A DNA stretch of 42,153 nucleotides from Planctomycetaceae bacterium (GCA_021372005.1 JAJFVC010000075.1:1-42153), one strand, 5' to 3'. Positions 1-10,394 are shown, numbered from the stretch's first letter. The notes: generated from the letters alone by a model not told the origin. Program-made: numbers and translations.

Positions 1-66
1 CGCCGCTCCCGTTGATTGCGGAGCGGCCGGATCTCCAGCCTAGACGGCGTGGAAGACGAAAATTTG

Positions 67-99
67 CAGCCTGTTTGCCTTTTTTAGGGAAACAGGCTG
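67..99. terminator. Hairpin upstream of guaB, possible terminator of an upstream gene
   Basis: A perfect 10-bp inverted repeat (CAGCCTGTTT at 67-76, AAACAGGCTG at 90-99) encloses a 13-nt loop. On the plus strand it is followed by TTTCTCT, and on the minus strand by a short A/T-rich run. It lies before the likely guaB promoter, so termination of a gene to the left of the window is more likely than a guaB attenuator. The U tract is weak, so function is uncertain. Confidence 0.4.
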
Positions 100-152
100 T
101 TTCTCTAGGGGGGCAAATGGACGCAGGCAAGATGTTTGCGGCATCCCCCTCA

Positions 153-2622
<2,470 letters not shown>

Positions 2623-2641
2623 TCGGATTGCAGGCCGGGGA

Positions 2642-3880
2642 TTACTCGAGCCCCACGATCTGACTGATCACTTGGCCTCGGGCCAGTTGGGTTGCAATGC
2701 GTTGGCCCAACGCCAGTTCGGACGTGTCGCGGACCACGCGGCCGTCGTCCTCGCGACGGGTTACGCTGTAGCCGCGCTGCAATACCGCCAGGGGGCTCAA
2801 CGATTCGAGCCGACCGGCTGTCGTGTCCACTCGCTGATGGGCCAAACGCAGCCGTCCGCGCATCGCTCGCATCGCTCGGGCGTTCCATGGATCGAGCCGT
2901 TGGGCCCATTCAAAAATCCGCTGAAAAGGCCGCCGAAACACGGCCCGATGTGCCAGTCCGTCCAAACGGTTGCGGGCCGAATCGGCTCGAGCGCGCAACG
3001 CCCCGGCCATGCGACGCTCGATCTGCCGCAATTGCAGAGTCCACTCCTCGGCGTCCGGCGCGATTCGTTCGGCCGCCTCGCTGGGCGTCAGCGCCCGCAG
3101 ATCAGCCGCCAGATCAGACAGCGTCACATCGATCTCGTGCCCCACGGCCGATATGACCGGCAGCTCCGAATCGGCAATGGCGCGGACCGTGGGCTCCTCG
3201 TTGAACGCCCAAAGATCCTCGAGACTTCCGCCGCCGCGCGTGACCACGATACAGTCGATCCGATCGGCGGTCGTTTGGGCTTTTCTCGCTAGATGGTTGA
3301 CGGTTTCGATCGCCGCGGCGATTTCCTGCGACGCGCCGTCGCCTTGCACGCGAACCGGAACGACCAAGACGTCGATGCCGCGCCAGCGTCGGCCGAGCAC
3401 CTGAAGAAAATCGCGGACGGCCGCGCCGGTCGGACTGGTCACCACGGCCACACGACGCACGATCGCCGGCAACGGGCGCTTTCGAGCGGGATCGAACAGC
3501 CCCTCGCGGGCCAGCTTTTCACGCAACTGGCGCAGGGCCAACTCCAGCGCCCCCATCCCGCGCGGCACGATGTCCTCAATCACCAACTGATACGTTCCGC
3601 GCGGGGCGTACAAGTCGAGCCGACCTCGGCAGACCACCTCCAGCCCGTCGTGCAGATCGAACCGAACCCGCGAGGCGACGCCGCGCCACATCACCGCCCG
3701 AAGCTGAGCCCGATCGTCCTTCAACGTCAGGTAGCAATGGCACGACTGAGGCCGGGTGAAGTTCGACACTTCGCCAGCCACCCAGACCTCTGGAAACGCC
3801 GATTCCAGCAGGTCCTTGATCTGGGAGGTCAGCTCCCAGACCGAAAGCGGTCGTTCGGCGTTAAGAATAGTCGGAAACAT
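2642..3880 (-). CDS. xseA: Exodeoxyribonuclease VII large subunit
   Basis: Large catalytic subunit of ExoVII, which degrades single-stranded DNA from both ends and takes part in repair. In 412 residues the protein shows an N-terminal OB-fold (about 1-105: WVAGEVSNF, CYLTLKD, GRLDLYAPRG) and the ExoVII_Large catalytic domain (about 125-390) with VVTSPTGAAVRDF, RGGGSLEDLWAFN and the GHEID motif. Length and motif order fit the family, though it is slightly shorter than the E. coli protein. No small-subunit gene (xseB) is adjacent. It is convergent with the secreted protein at 1645-2622, 19 nt away. A predicted promoter lies at 3924-3952. Confidence 0.96.
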   Translation of the reverse strand: MFPTILNAERPLSVWELTSQIKDLLESAFPEVWVAGEVSNFTRPQSCHCYLTLKDDRAQLRAVMWRGVASRVRFDLHDGLEVVCRGRLDLYAPRGTYQLVIEDIVPRGMGALELALRQLREKLAREGLFDPARKRPLPAIVRRVAVVTSPTGAAVRDFLQVLGRRWRGIDVLVVPVRVQGDGASQEIAAAIETVNHLARKAQTTADRIDCIVVTRGGGSLEDLWAFNEEPTVRAIADSELPVISAVGHEIDVTLSDLAADLRALTPSEAAERIAPDAEEWTLQLRQIERRMAGALRARADSARNRLDGLAHRAVFRRPFQRIFEWAQRLDPWNARAMRAMRGRLRLAHQRVDTTAGRLESLSPLAVLQRGYSVTRREDDGRVVRDTSELALGQRIATQLARGQVISQIVGLE

Positions 3881-3923
3881 GGCGCAACGCGGCAGGACGA
3901 CGATTCAAACCACGAAGAGGCGT

Positions 3924-3952
3924 ACTATACCATTGGTCTGATTGATGTACAA
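3924..3952 (-). promoter_or_regulatory. Predicted promoter of xseA
   Basis: On the minus strand, TTGTAC (3952-3947) and TATAGT (3929-3924) are separated by 17 nt. The -10 matches the consensus at five of six bases; the -35 is weak at three of six. Transcription would start about 35 nt before the xseA ATG at 3880. Confidence 0.4.
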
Positions 3953-4114
3953 ACCCCCAAGAACGATTGACCATGGCGCTAAAATCCAGGCTTCGATTCA
4001 ACATAAGAAGATGGGTTGCGACTCGTTCGTAATCACATTGCGGTATGTCGGATTGGCTAATAAAATGGAGCAGGGCCGTGAACGGCGATTGGGGCTGATT
4101 TTGGACGGCTGTGG

Positions 4115-4120
4115 TATATT
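4115..4120 (+). promoter_or_regulatory. Possible -10 element of tRNA-Arg
   Basis: TATATT lies 17 nt before the tRNA 5' end, a normal distance for a -10 box of a tRNA gene. No convincing -35 is seen at 16-18 nt spacing, so this is only tentative. Confidence 0.3.
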
Positions 4121-4137
4121 GGCTGAGATAGTGCTTT

Positions 4138-4210
4138 GCGCCCGTAGCTCAGTGGATAGAGCAGCGGATTTCTAATCCGCTGGTCGCAGGTTCGAATCCT
4201 GCCGGGCGTG
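4138..4210 (+). tRNA. tRNA-Arg (anticodon UCU)
   Basis: The cloverleaf folds completely. The acceptor stem pairs GCGCCCG with CGGGCGT (one G-U pair at 1:72). The D arm is GCTC/GAGC. The anticodon stem GCGGA/TCCGC surrounds loop TTTCTAA with anticodon TCT. The T arm is GCAGG-TTCGAAT-CCTGC, and the discriminator is G. CCA is not encoded. It reads AGA and AGG codons. A degenerate integrase tail ends about 100 nt downstream, which suggests that this tRNA was an attachment site. Confidence 0.96.
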
Positions 4211-4264
4211 CTTCTGTAAGTTGCTGCTAAATAATGACTTGCGTGAAAATGAAAGTTGTCGAGC

Positions 4265-4303
4265 AACGGCGATTTGGGGCTGGTGTCACGTAAAGTGTCA
4301 CGT
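4265..4303. repeat. Short direct repeats downstream of tRNA-Arg
   Basis: Two repeat signals overlap here. AACGGCGATTTGGGGCTG (4265-4282) matches 4081-4097 on the other side of tRNA-Arg with one extra T. GTGTCACGT occurs twice, at 4283-4291 and 4295-4303, a 12-nt period. Tandem short sites like these would fit arm-type integrase sites or the scar of an excised element, but this is inference. Confidence 0.4.
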
Positions 4304-4308
4304 TCTTG

Positions 4309-4524
4309 TCAATCCGGCTCGCCGACAACTCCATCGGGTGGGTCCTTTCTGCACTTTTGGTTGTAGGCGTCCCATAGGACATTTAAAGTCGCACTGACGC
4401 TGCGCCCAACATAAAACCGCATGGTGGTGTCAATGCTTTCGTGGCGCATCAATTGCATAAGCACCGGCGGCATCACCCGGAGCGCCCAGCGATCACCGAA
4501 GGCACGCCGGAAATCATGGGGCTG
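4309..4524 (-). pseudogene. Tyrosine recombinase, C-terminal remnant (integrase A)
   Basis: Reading the minus strand from 4518 gives HDFRRAFGDRWALR, then LMRHESIDTTMRFYVG, and a stop at 4311-4309. This is the end of a tyrosine recombinase catalytic domain: the HxxRR box, the second Arg-His motif and the nucleophilic Tyr in RFY. Directly upstream are two stop codons (TGA, TAA at 4530-4525), and the N-terminal domain and first catalytic Arg are missing. The gene is therefore a fragment of about 70 codons. Its C-terminus points at the 3' end of tRNA-Arg, the normal arrangement for an integrase beside its attachment site. It belongs to a different subfamily from the second remnant at 4608-4904. 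Confidence 0.75.
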
Positions 4525-4607
4525 TTATCAACGGAATTGCAATCTACCAAAATCGCTGCCTAAAAGTCCGGCCCTCCTTCGGAAGGTCAAAATAACAAAA
4601 TTTCTAA

Positions 4608-4904
4608 CCTTTCGCTTGGACCAAAATGCGGGAAGCCTGTCAACCGTCAACGTCACGTGTCGTGGTGGCGTGGATCGGGAATTCGGCGGCTATTGCGACG
4701 CGCCATTATTTGCAAGTCACGGATGTGGAATACGATAGGGCGAATTCAGACGGCGCAAATTCCGGCGCACTGAAGACGCAAAATCAGGCGCAGCAGCCTG
4801 CCGCGGGGTGTGGCGTGGAATCGCAAGAAACGAAACAAGCCCTTGGGTCACAAGGGCTTGTGCTTTGTGGTGCGGCTTGCAGCGATAACCCGCTACAAGC
4901 CTGA
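4608..4904 (+). pseudogene. Tyrosine recombinase, C-terminal remnant (integrase B)
   Basis: The plus-strand frame opens after a TAA at 4605-4607 and carries VVVAWIGNSAAIATRHYLQV, then TD. This is the distinctive end of a tyrosine recombinase family common in planctomycetes, with the nucleophilic Tyr in HYLQVT. The tail that follows (about 50 residues, Gln/Ala-rich) also fits that family. The N-terminal domain, the first Arg and the HxxR box are absent, and the segment before VVVAW looks shortened. It ends two bases inside the 3' edge of tRNA-Glu, so its C-terminus abuts the second tRNA. An ATG at 4626 gives a 92-codon open frame, but nothing suggests it is made as a functional protein. Confidence 0.7.
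4836..4860 (-). terminator. Intrinsic terminator of tRNA-Glu
   Basis: A perfect 10-bp stem (CAAGCCCTTG at 4836-4845, CAAGGGCTTG at 4851-4860) has a 5-nt loop. Read on the minus strand, the hairpin is followed by TTTCGTTTCTTG and lies 45 nt after the tRNA-Glu 3' end. It sits inside the integrase B remnant on the other strand. Confidence 0.6.
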
Positions 4905-4905
4905 G

Positions 4906-4978
4906 TACCCCCTAGGGGAGTCGAACCCCTGTTCTCGGACTGAGAATCCGATGTCCTGGGCCACTAGACGAAGGGGGC
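4906..4978 (-). tRNA. tRNA-Glu (anticodon CUC)
   Basis: On the minus strand the acceptor stem is GCCCCCT with AGGGGGT (G-U at 1:72). The anticodon stem TCGGA/TCCGA surrounds loop TTCTCAG with anticodon CTC. The T arm is AGGGG-TTCGACT-CCCCT, with discriminator A. CCA is not encoded. Its 3' end faces that of tRNA-Arg across about 700 nt that holds only integrase remnants. Confidence 0.95.
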
Positions 4979-5340
4979 CCTCACTTTCCGCTTCGCGAAA
5001 GAAGTTCCGATTTCTACCATCTGCCGTTCTTACTGTCAACTCACCCCGAAACTTGGTAGTTGCACAAGGGCGATTTCTCGCGGGGTTTGGTGGGGTTATA
5101 ACCTTTTGGGCGGTGTTTGGTTTCTTCGGTTTTTTTCGATTTTTCAAACAAAGAGCCTTCAAAATGCCCCCGAATTCTCGTTGGGGGCCTACCCCCCTGG
5201 TGATAACTCTGCTATGATTATGCGGAGTGGCACCTTGCCAGGAGGAATTGGGGGCAAACGAGCGAGGACCGATCAAACCCCCTTTTAGTAACTTTTTCAC
5301 GACGGATTATGCCGTTTTCCATGTAAGAGGAGTGTTCCCG
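4979..5340. other. Noncoding region between tRNA-Glu and the response regulator
   Basis: No gene supported. It contains a 6-bp hairpin (GCCCCC at 5166-5171, GGGGGC at 5183-5188) and a TATGAT at 5213-5218 that could be a -10 box for the response regulator, without a recognisable -35. A GAGGAG Shine-Dalgarno lies just before the ATG at 5341. A long pyrimidine-rich T tract runs from about 5100 to 5150. Confidence 0.5.
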
Positions 5341-5979
5341 ATGACTAACAAAATTCGGTTGTTGATCGCCGATGATCACGAAGTGGTGCGAAGCGGTCTG
5401 AAGAGCATGTTGGCCAATACCGACATCCGCGTGGCTGGGGAAGTGGCTACGGGGGCCGAAGCCGTGAAGTTCGCTTTGGAGAACGAGGTGGACGTGGTGA
5501 TGCTCGACATCCGCATGCCCGACGGCGACGGACTGACCGCCTTGGGCCGCATCAAGCTCGACAAACCGAATCTGCCGATTTTGATCCTCTCGACGTTCGA
5601 CAATCCGACGTACGTTGCTCGTGCGGTGGCGTTGGGTGCGAGCGGTTATCTGTTGAAGGGATGCACGCGCGAGGAACTGATCGCCGGCATTCAGTCGGCC
5701 GCCGCCGGTGAAAGTGCTTGGACTCGCGACGAGTTGCGCCGCGTGACCGGCGCCTTGGCCACGCCGCGGTTGACCGCCGACGTCGAAGTGCCGCTCACGC
5801 AGCGCGAGAGCGAAGTGTTGCGTCAACTGGCCTATGGGTTGACAAACAAGGAGATCGCCCAGACGCTGCACATCAGCTACGAGACGGTCAAGGAACACGT
5901 CCAGCACATTTTACGAAAGATCGGCGTTTCGGATCGGACCCAGGCCGCGGTTTGGGCGGTCCGCAAAGAGCTGGTCTGA
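5341..5979 (+). CDS. NarL/FixJ-family response regulator
   Basis: Two-component response regulator of 212 residues that should bind DNA after phosphorylation. The receiver domain (about 4-120) has the acidic pair Asp11/Asp12, the phospho-acceptor Asp56 in MLDIRMP, the Thr/Ser switch at Ser84-Thr85 and Lys106 in LLKG. The C-terminal LuxR/GerE helix-turn-helix (about 142-205) reads LTQRESEVLRQLAYGLTNKE and then TVKEHVQHILRK. The reading frame is open further upstream, but the ATG at 5341 is chosen because it has a GAGGAG site and starts exactly at the receiver domain. No histidine kinase is nearby, so it is an orphan in this window. The following metallopeptidase gene starts 8 nt later. Confidence 0.93.
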   Translation: MTNKIRLLIADDHEVVRSGLKSMLANTDIRVAGEVATGAEAVKFALENEVDVVMLDIRMPDGDGLTALGRIKLDKPNLPILILSTFDNPTYVARAVALGASGYLLKGCTREELIAGIQSAAAGESAWTRDELRRVTGALATPRLTADVEVPLTQRESEVLRQLAYGLTNKEIAQTLHISYETVKEHVQHILRKIGVSDRTQAAVWAVRKELV

Positions 5980-5987
5980 CGACGATC

Positions 5988-6383
5988 GTGACTCCCCGGG
6001 CCCGTCGACGTTTTGACGAGCAGTTGGAGCGGGTGCTCGATCGCATGCCGCCGTTGGTGCATGAGCTGATCGAGCGGGTGCCGTTGCACGTCGAGGACTA
6101 TCCGTCGGACGAAGTGATGGACCGCATGGGCGTCGAATATTTGGACGAGCTTTGCGGTCTGTACACGGGCATTCCGATTGGCGAGAAAAGCGTCATGCAT
6201 TCCGGCACGATGCCCGACGTGGTTACGATCTATCGCGAGGGCATTCTGAGCGCCGCCGCCGACGCGCGTGGACGCATCACGTCCGATCGGCTGCGCGAGC
6301 AAATCCGCATTACGATTCTTCACGAGTTGGCCCATCATCACGGATTGACGGAGGAGGATCTCGAACGATTGGGATACGGCTGA
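5988..6383 (+). CDS. Small zincin-like metallopeptidase (DUF1025/Zincin_1 type)
   Basis: 131 residues, GTG start 8 nt after the response regulator stop. A near-C-terminal HExxHxxG motif (HELAHHHG: His112, Glu113, His116, Gly119) is the zinc site. Upstream are the family-like segments VPLHVEDYPSDEV (about 27-39) and LCGLYTGIPIGE (about 51-62). Length and motif position fit the short single-domain Zincin_1 family, whose members are cytoplasmic and functionally poorly known. The GTG is preferred to the ATG at 6047 because the conserved N-terminal helix starts before that Met. Likely co-transcribed with the response regulator. Confidence 0.8.
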   Translation: MTPRARRRFDEQLERVLDRMPPLVHELIERVPLHVEDYPSDEVMDRMGVEYLDELCGLYTGIPIGEKSVMHSGTMPDVVTIYREGILSAAADARGRITSDRLREQIRITILHELAHHHGLTEEDLERLGYG

Positions 6384-6431
6384 CGGCCGTCGTCGGCGTT
6401 GAACCCCCCACATTCCAAACGGAGGTTGGTC

Positions 6432-7112
6432 ATGAACAAAGCGACGTTCGTTGCGTGGGTCGATGCGGTTGCGTTCGTGGCGATATCGCTGCTGGCCGCG
6501 ACCGGGACTCTGATCAAGCTGGTGTTGCCGCCGGGTTCCGGCCACTTTAGCGCCGTCTGGGGCATGGATCGTCATCAGTGGGGCGACGTGCATTTTTGCC
6601 TGGCCCTCGTGTTGGTCGTCACCGTGGCGGTCCACCTGTTTCTGCATTGGCGATGGGTCGTCGCGACGGTCCGAGGGCGTTCAGAGGTCGGTTCGACGCG
6701 GCGCATCGGGCTGGCCGTCGTGGGGTTGTTGATCCTGGTCGGTTTGGCCGCCTCGCCATTTTTGGCCGCCGTGGAGACGACCGGCGACGCTCCGCACCGA
6801 GGTCGCGCGGCCCGATGGGACGAGCCGATGGATTCGCCGCCCCAGGGAGTCGGCCAAACGACGGATCGCCGCGACGAACATCATGCGAACGGCGGCGCGC
6901 CGCAGATCGACGGCACGATGTCGCTTCGCGAGGTCGAGCGTCGCACGGGCGTCTCGGCGGCCGTCGTGCTGAAGGAACTCGGGCTGCCGGCCGACGCACC
7001 GGTCGACGAGCGGTTGGGTCGGCTTCGCAAGCAATATGGTTTCGACATGCACGCCCTGCGCGAAGTGGTCGAAAAACATCAAAAACCGAAGCCGCGCGGC
7101 AGCGTCCAGTAA
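6432..7112 (+). CDS. DUF4405-type membrane protein
   Basis: 226 residues. Three hydrophobic helices are visible at about 11-32, 52-73 and 92-112. His48, His54, His68 and His72 lie in or near the second helix (HQWGDVHF, HLFLHW) and resemble axial ligands of a b-type haem, as suggested for DUF4405 proteins. A low-complexity soluble stretch (about 118-155) leads to a C-terminal domain (about 158-215: TMSLREVERRTGVS, LGLPADAPVDERLGRLRKQY) that often accompanies this family. The ATG at 6432 is chosen for its GGAGG site 7 nt upstream; an in-frame start at 6399 has none. The redox role is inferred and no partner enzyme is adjacent. Confidence 0.75.
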   Translation: MNKATFVAWVDAVAFVAISLLAATGTLIKLVLPPGSGHFSAVWGMDRHQWGDVHFCLALVLVVTVAVHLFLHWRWVVATVRGRSEVGSTRRIGLAVVGLLILVGLAASPFLAAVETTGDAPHRGRAARWDEPMDSPPQGVGQTTDRRDEHHANGGAPQIDGTMSLREVERRTGVSAAVVLKELGLPADAPVDERLGRLRKQYGFDMHALREVVEKHQKPKPRGSVQ

Positions 7113-7159
7113 CGTGCAACGGTTCTATAGGAATACGAAAAACGTCGGACCGTGAGCGG

Positions 7160-7927
7160 ATGTACGACCTCGAACGAATTCTTCGTGAGACCTTTTTGGC
7201 TCGGGCCGAGTTTCTTGAATGCGTCGATTCGACGAACAACCGCGCCGCGCAGGCTGCGACGGACGGCGGTCTGCTGCCTTTTCTGATTGCGGCCCGTCGG
7301 CAGTCGGCCGGTCGCGGACGCGGCTTGCATCGTTGGTGGACCGGGCCCGGCGCGTTGGCGTTCAGCCTGGCGCTGGCGCCCGAGACGATGGGCGTCGATC
7401 GACGCCGCACGCCGATGGCGTCGTTGGCCGTCGGAGTGGCCGTGGTCGAGGCGGTTGCGTCGTGGCTGCCGATCGGGGCCGTCGGGCTCCGCTGGCCGAA
7501 CGACGTGTTGGCGTCGGATCGAAAGCTGTGCGGAATTCTCGTCGAGGTGTTGCCCAACGGCCGCTACGTGATCGGCATCGGGGTGAACACGGACAACACG
7601 ATGACCGACGCGCCGCCGGAGTTGCAGTCGGTGGCGACTACGCTGCGCGACTTGACCGGACGGCGTTTCGACCCGACGGAGTCGTTGCTGGCCGTCCTGC
7701 ACAGTTTGGATCGCGTGTTCGCCGAGTTGCGGGCCCATCCCGAGACGGTGGCTGCCCGGGCCGACGGGTTGTGTTGGCAGCGGGGCCAACGGTTGGCGTT
7801 TCAGCAGGGCGACCGGCGAATCGACGGCCGGTGCGTGGGCGTTGCCTCCGACGGGGCGCTGTTGCTCGAAACCTCCTCGGGCGTCGCGCCGATTTACACT
7901 GGCACGCCGGTCGACGTGGAGTCATAA
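7160..7927 (+). CDS. birA: Biotin-[acetyl-CoA-carboxylase] ligase
   Basis: Activates biotin to biotinyl-AMP and attaches it to the carboxylase carrier protein in the cytoplasm. 255 residues with no N-terminal HTH, so a class I ligase without repressor function. Visible motifs are the N-terminal DSTNNRA (about 23-29), the nucleotide loop SAGRGRG (about 50-56, followed by LHRWW), WPNDV (about 113-117), KLCGILVEV and GIGVNT. The C-terminal SH3-like part is at about 205-250 (DGRCVGVASDGALLLE). In the loop an Arg common in the family is His (GLHRWW). The ATG at 7160 starts just before the first conserved helix. Its TAA overlaps the ATG of the next gene (TAATG), implying translational coupling. Confidence 0.93.
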   Translation: MYDLERILRETFLARAEFLECVDSTNNRAAQAATDGGLLPFLIAARRQSAGRGRGLHRWWTGPGALAFSLALAPETMGVDRRRTPMASLAVGVAVVEAVASWLPIGAVGLRWPNDVLASDRKLCGILVEVLPNGRYVIGIGVNTDNTMTDAPPELQSVATTLRDLTGRRFDPTESLLAVLHSLDRVFAELRAHPETVAARADGLCWQRGQRLAFQQGDRRIDGRCVGVASDGALLLETSSGVAPIYTGTPVDVES

Positions 7928-8652
7928 TGGCGCAGATGAAAAAGTGTTATTTCGTTTCCGACTTGCATCTGTTCGCCAATCGTTCCGAGGCGCATCGCTA
8001 TCTGGAAGAGATCGCCAAGAAGGCGTCGCGGGCCGACTTGTTCGTGTTGGGCGGCGACACGTTTGATTTTCACTGGTCGACGTTTCCGATCTTGAAAGCG
8101 GTCGATCGGGCGTGCCGATGGCTGCGTCAGTTGGCCGCGTTGTGCCCGAACTGCCACTTTCACGTCGTTTTGGGCAATCACGATTATCATCAAGCGTTCA
8201 TCGATCGGTTGACGGAGCTGGACCGCGAAGTGTCGAACCTGTCGTGGCATCGCTATTACGTTCGGATCGGGACGAGCGTATTTCTGCACGGCGACGTGGC
8301 TCAACGCCGGATGACCGCCCGACGTCTGACCGAATCGCGCGAAAAATGGCTCGATTGCCGGCGTCGCGGACCGTGGGCCAGCCTGTTGTACGACGTAGCC
8401 GTGGCGACGCGGATGCACAAGCCGGTGCCGCACTTGCTGTTTGCCCGGCGCATTGTGGCCCGTCGCATCTTTCGCTATTTGGAGAGCATCGGCCAGGGGC
8501 CGGCCGCGGGCGTGCGTGACGTGTATTTCGGCCACACGCACAAGCGATTGTCGAACTACGCCTATCATGGTATGCGATTCCACAACGGCGGCGCGCCGAT
8601 CAAGGGCCTCAAGTTCCGCATCGTCGAGGCGCGACGCTCTCGGCCATCGTAG
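7927..8652 (+). CDS. LpxH-like calcineurin-type metallophosphoesterase
   Basis: 241 residues, resembling UDP-2,3-diacylglucosamine hydrolase, which cleaves UDP from a lipid A precursor at the inner membrane. The dimetal site is complete: SDLHL (Asp12, His14), LGGDTFDF (Asp44), LGNHDYH, LHGDV and FGHTH near residue 207. Length and spacing fit LpxH/LpxI-type enzymes, but members of this superfamily are hard to tell apart by eye. The start overlaps the birA stop (TAATG). It is convergent with cls, 20 nt away. Confidence 0.8.
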   Translation: MAQMKKCYFVSDLHLFANRSEAHRYLEEIAKKASRADLFVLGGDTFDFHWSTFPILKAVDRACRWLRQLAALCPNCHFHVVLGNHDYHQAFIDRLTELDREVSNLSWHRYYVRIGTSVFLHGDVAQRRMTARRLTESREKWLDCRRRGPWASLLYDVAVATRMHKPVPHLLFARRIVARRIFRYLESIGQGPAAGVRDVYFGHTHKRLSNYAYHGMRFHNGGAPIKGLKFRIVEARRSRPS

Positions 8653-8672
8653 GGCCGCCGCGGCGATTCGTC

Positions 8673-10118
8673 TCACAGCAGTGGGCTGAAGAGCTTGGCC
8701 AGATTCACCTTGAGCCGGCCGGCCAGGGTTTTCGTGGGCCAGTCGTCGGGCGTGGCCAGGTCGGAACAGTCTAAATAACCCTGTTGCAGGCGTCGCATCT
8801 CGTCGACCGCCTTGGCGGCGTGAACGAACAGATTCAGTTCAAAGTTCAGATCGAACGAACGGATGTCGTAATTGGCCGAGCCGAACATCGCCAGCTCGTC
8901 GTCGATTGTGAGCGTTTTGGCGTGCAACATGCCGTCGCGGAACAGATAGATATTCACGCCGAACCGGCTGAGGTATTCGCAATAAAAAGCGCCGGCCGCC
9001 TGCACGATCCGGTGATCGCAGCGTCGCGGAATCGCCAGATCGACTTGGACGCCGCGCTGGGCGGCCAACCGCAGCGCCAGCAGCATCGCCTCGTTCGGAA
9101 TGAAATACGGCGACGTGATGACCACGCGGCGCTGCGCCAGAAAGATTGCCTTGACGACCAAGTCTTGGAACAGTTCGGTCGGTTGGTCGGGTCCGGTCGG
9201 GACCACTTGGACCGCGATCGAGCCGTTCGGCTCGCACGGCGGAAACAGCGACGCATCGTCGAGCAGCTCGCCCGATTCGTAAAACCAATCTTCCAAAAAA
9301 ATGCTTTGAAGCTGATCGACGGCCGGGCCGGTGATTCGGGCCATGATGTCGTGCCAGACGCCGGCCCGCTTGTGGCCGTAACTGGCCTCGACGATGTTTT
9401 GCGAGCCGGTGAAGGCGACCGTGCCGTCGATCACGACCAGTTTGCGATGGTTGCGCAGGTCGAGCCGCTTGAACGGAATTCGCCAAAGATTGGCCGGCAG
9501 CATCGGGAAAATGCGGATGCCTTGCTGCCGCATCGTGGGGGCCAGGGTGCGAAACAGCCGCCGGGAACCGACCGCGTCGGCCAACACGCGGCACGCCACG
9601 CCGCGAGCCGCCGCCCTCCGGAGCGATTCGGCCACGCGACGCCCGACCGTGTCGTCTTGAAAGATATAAAACAGCAAATGGACGTGGCGTTTTGCGGCAT
9701 CGATCTCCGCGATGATTTGATCGATCGCCTCGTCGGTGTCGGTCGTCCAGGAAATTGCGTTGCCCGGTACGACGGGCAGTCCGCCGACGTCGCCGGCCAA
9801 GTGGACCAACACCTTGCACTCCTCGATTTGCGAGGCGTCCATCGCCCGGCGCGCGGCCATCCGCCCGTACTGCGACGTCTCCAACTGGGAACGACGCCGA
9901 CGCCGACGCGCCAAACGGCGCCGGCCGAGCCGGTTTTCGCCGATCAGCAAATACAAGGCCAGACCGATCCACGGCTCGAAGAACACGATGCTCAACCACG
10001 CCAGGCACGTGGTCGGTTTTTCTTTGCGCAACACAATAACCGGCAGCATCGTCAGACGAATGATCCATTCGCCTGTGGCCAGCAGTTGCGTCCAGAACAG
10101 TACGTTCGATTGATCCAA
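8673..10118 (-). CDS. cls: Cardiolipin synthase, phospholipase D family
   Basis: Condenses two phosphatidylglycerols to cardiolipin at the inner membrane. 481 residues. Two N-terminal membrane helices (about 5-28 and 38-60) precede two PLD domains. The first HKD motif is HRKLVVIDGTVAFTGSQN (about 222-239) and the second HAKTLTIDDELAMFGSAN (about 399-416). Both have the full HxKxxxxD pattern. An Arg cluster (RRRLARRRRRRS, about 66-77) follows the second helix and would sit at the cytoplasmic membrane face. The gene starts 12 nt after the stop of the small exported protein upstream, so the two are probably one transcript. Confidence 0.93.
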   Translation of the reverse strand: MDQSNVLFWTQLLATGEWIIRLTMLPVIVLRKEKPTTCLAWLSIVFFEPWIGLALYLLIGENRLGRRRLARRRRRRSQLETSQYGRMAARRAMDASQIEECKVLVHLAGDVGGLPVVPGNAISWTTDTDEAIDQIIAEIDAAKRHVHLLFYIFQDDTVGRRVAESLRRAAARGVACRVLADAVGSRRLFRTLAPTMRQQGIRIFPMLPANLWRIPFKRLDLRNHRKLVVIDGTVAFTGSQNIVEASYGHKRAGVWHDIMARITGPAVDQLQSIFLEDWFYESGELLDDASLFPPCEPNGSIAVQVVPTGPDQPTELFQDLVVKAIFLAQRRVVITSPYFIPNEAMLLALRLAAQRGVQVDLAIPRRCDHRIVQAAGAFYCEYLSRFGVNIYLFRDGMLHAKTLTIDDELAMFGSANYDIRSFDLNFELNLFVHAAKAVDEMRRLQQGYLDCSDLATPDDWPTKTLAGRLKVNLAKLFSPLL

Positions 10119-10130
10119 GGAACGGTCTGA

Positions 10131-10394
10131 CTATCTGCGAAGGATTTTTTTGGGAATGCTGCGAACGCCGTCGATCTTTTTGACCGGCAACGGTTGCATG
10201 GGACCTCGAATCTCGGGAGGCGCCTCCGGCACGACCATCGTGATGATCAACGGCAAGTTGAAATCGTCGACCAGACGGGCCGATTGCGGTTCTCCGGCTT
10301 TCGTCGTAGACAAGGAACGCGGTGGTTCGCTGGCCACGGCGTGGCTCAGCGCGCAGGCCGCAACGATCGCCAATGGCAGCCCCTTGCGAATCAT
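10131..10394 (-). CDS. Small exported hypothetical protein
   Basis: 87 residues, not recognised. It begins MIRKGLPLAIVAACALSHAV, then ASE, a standard signal peptide with probable cleavage near residue 22. The mature part is short, Pro-rich and basic at the C-terminus (IPKKILRR). An in-frame Met at 10412 would add six residues, but the ATG at 10394 fits the signal peptide better. It is the first gene before cls on the minus strand, 12 nt away. Confidence 0.6.
   Translation of the reverse strand: MIRKGLPLAIVAACALSHAVASEPPRSLSTTKAGEPQSARLVDDFNLPLIITMVVPEAPPEIRGPMQPLPVKKIDGVRSIPKKILRR

Noticed and set aside
5225..5240. Sigma-54 promoter (TGGCAC with TTGC) before the response regulator
   Set aside because: The distance between the GG and GC elements is far too short for sigma-54 binding.
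5718..5987. Longer start of the metallopeptidase gene overlapping the response regulator
   Set aside because: The extension lies fully inside the response regulator in another frame and has an Arg-rich, shadow-like composition.
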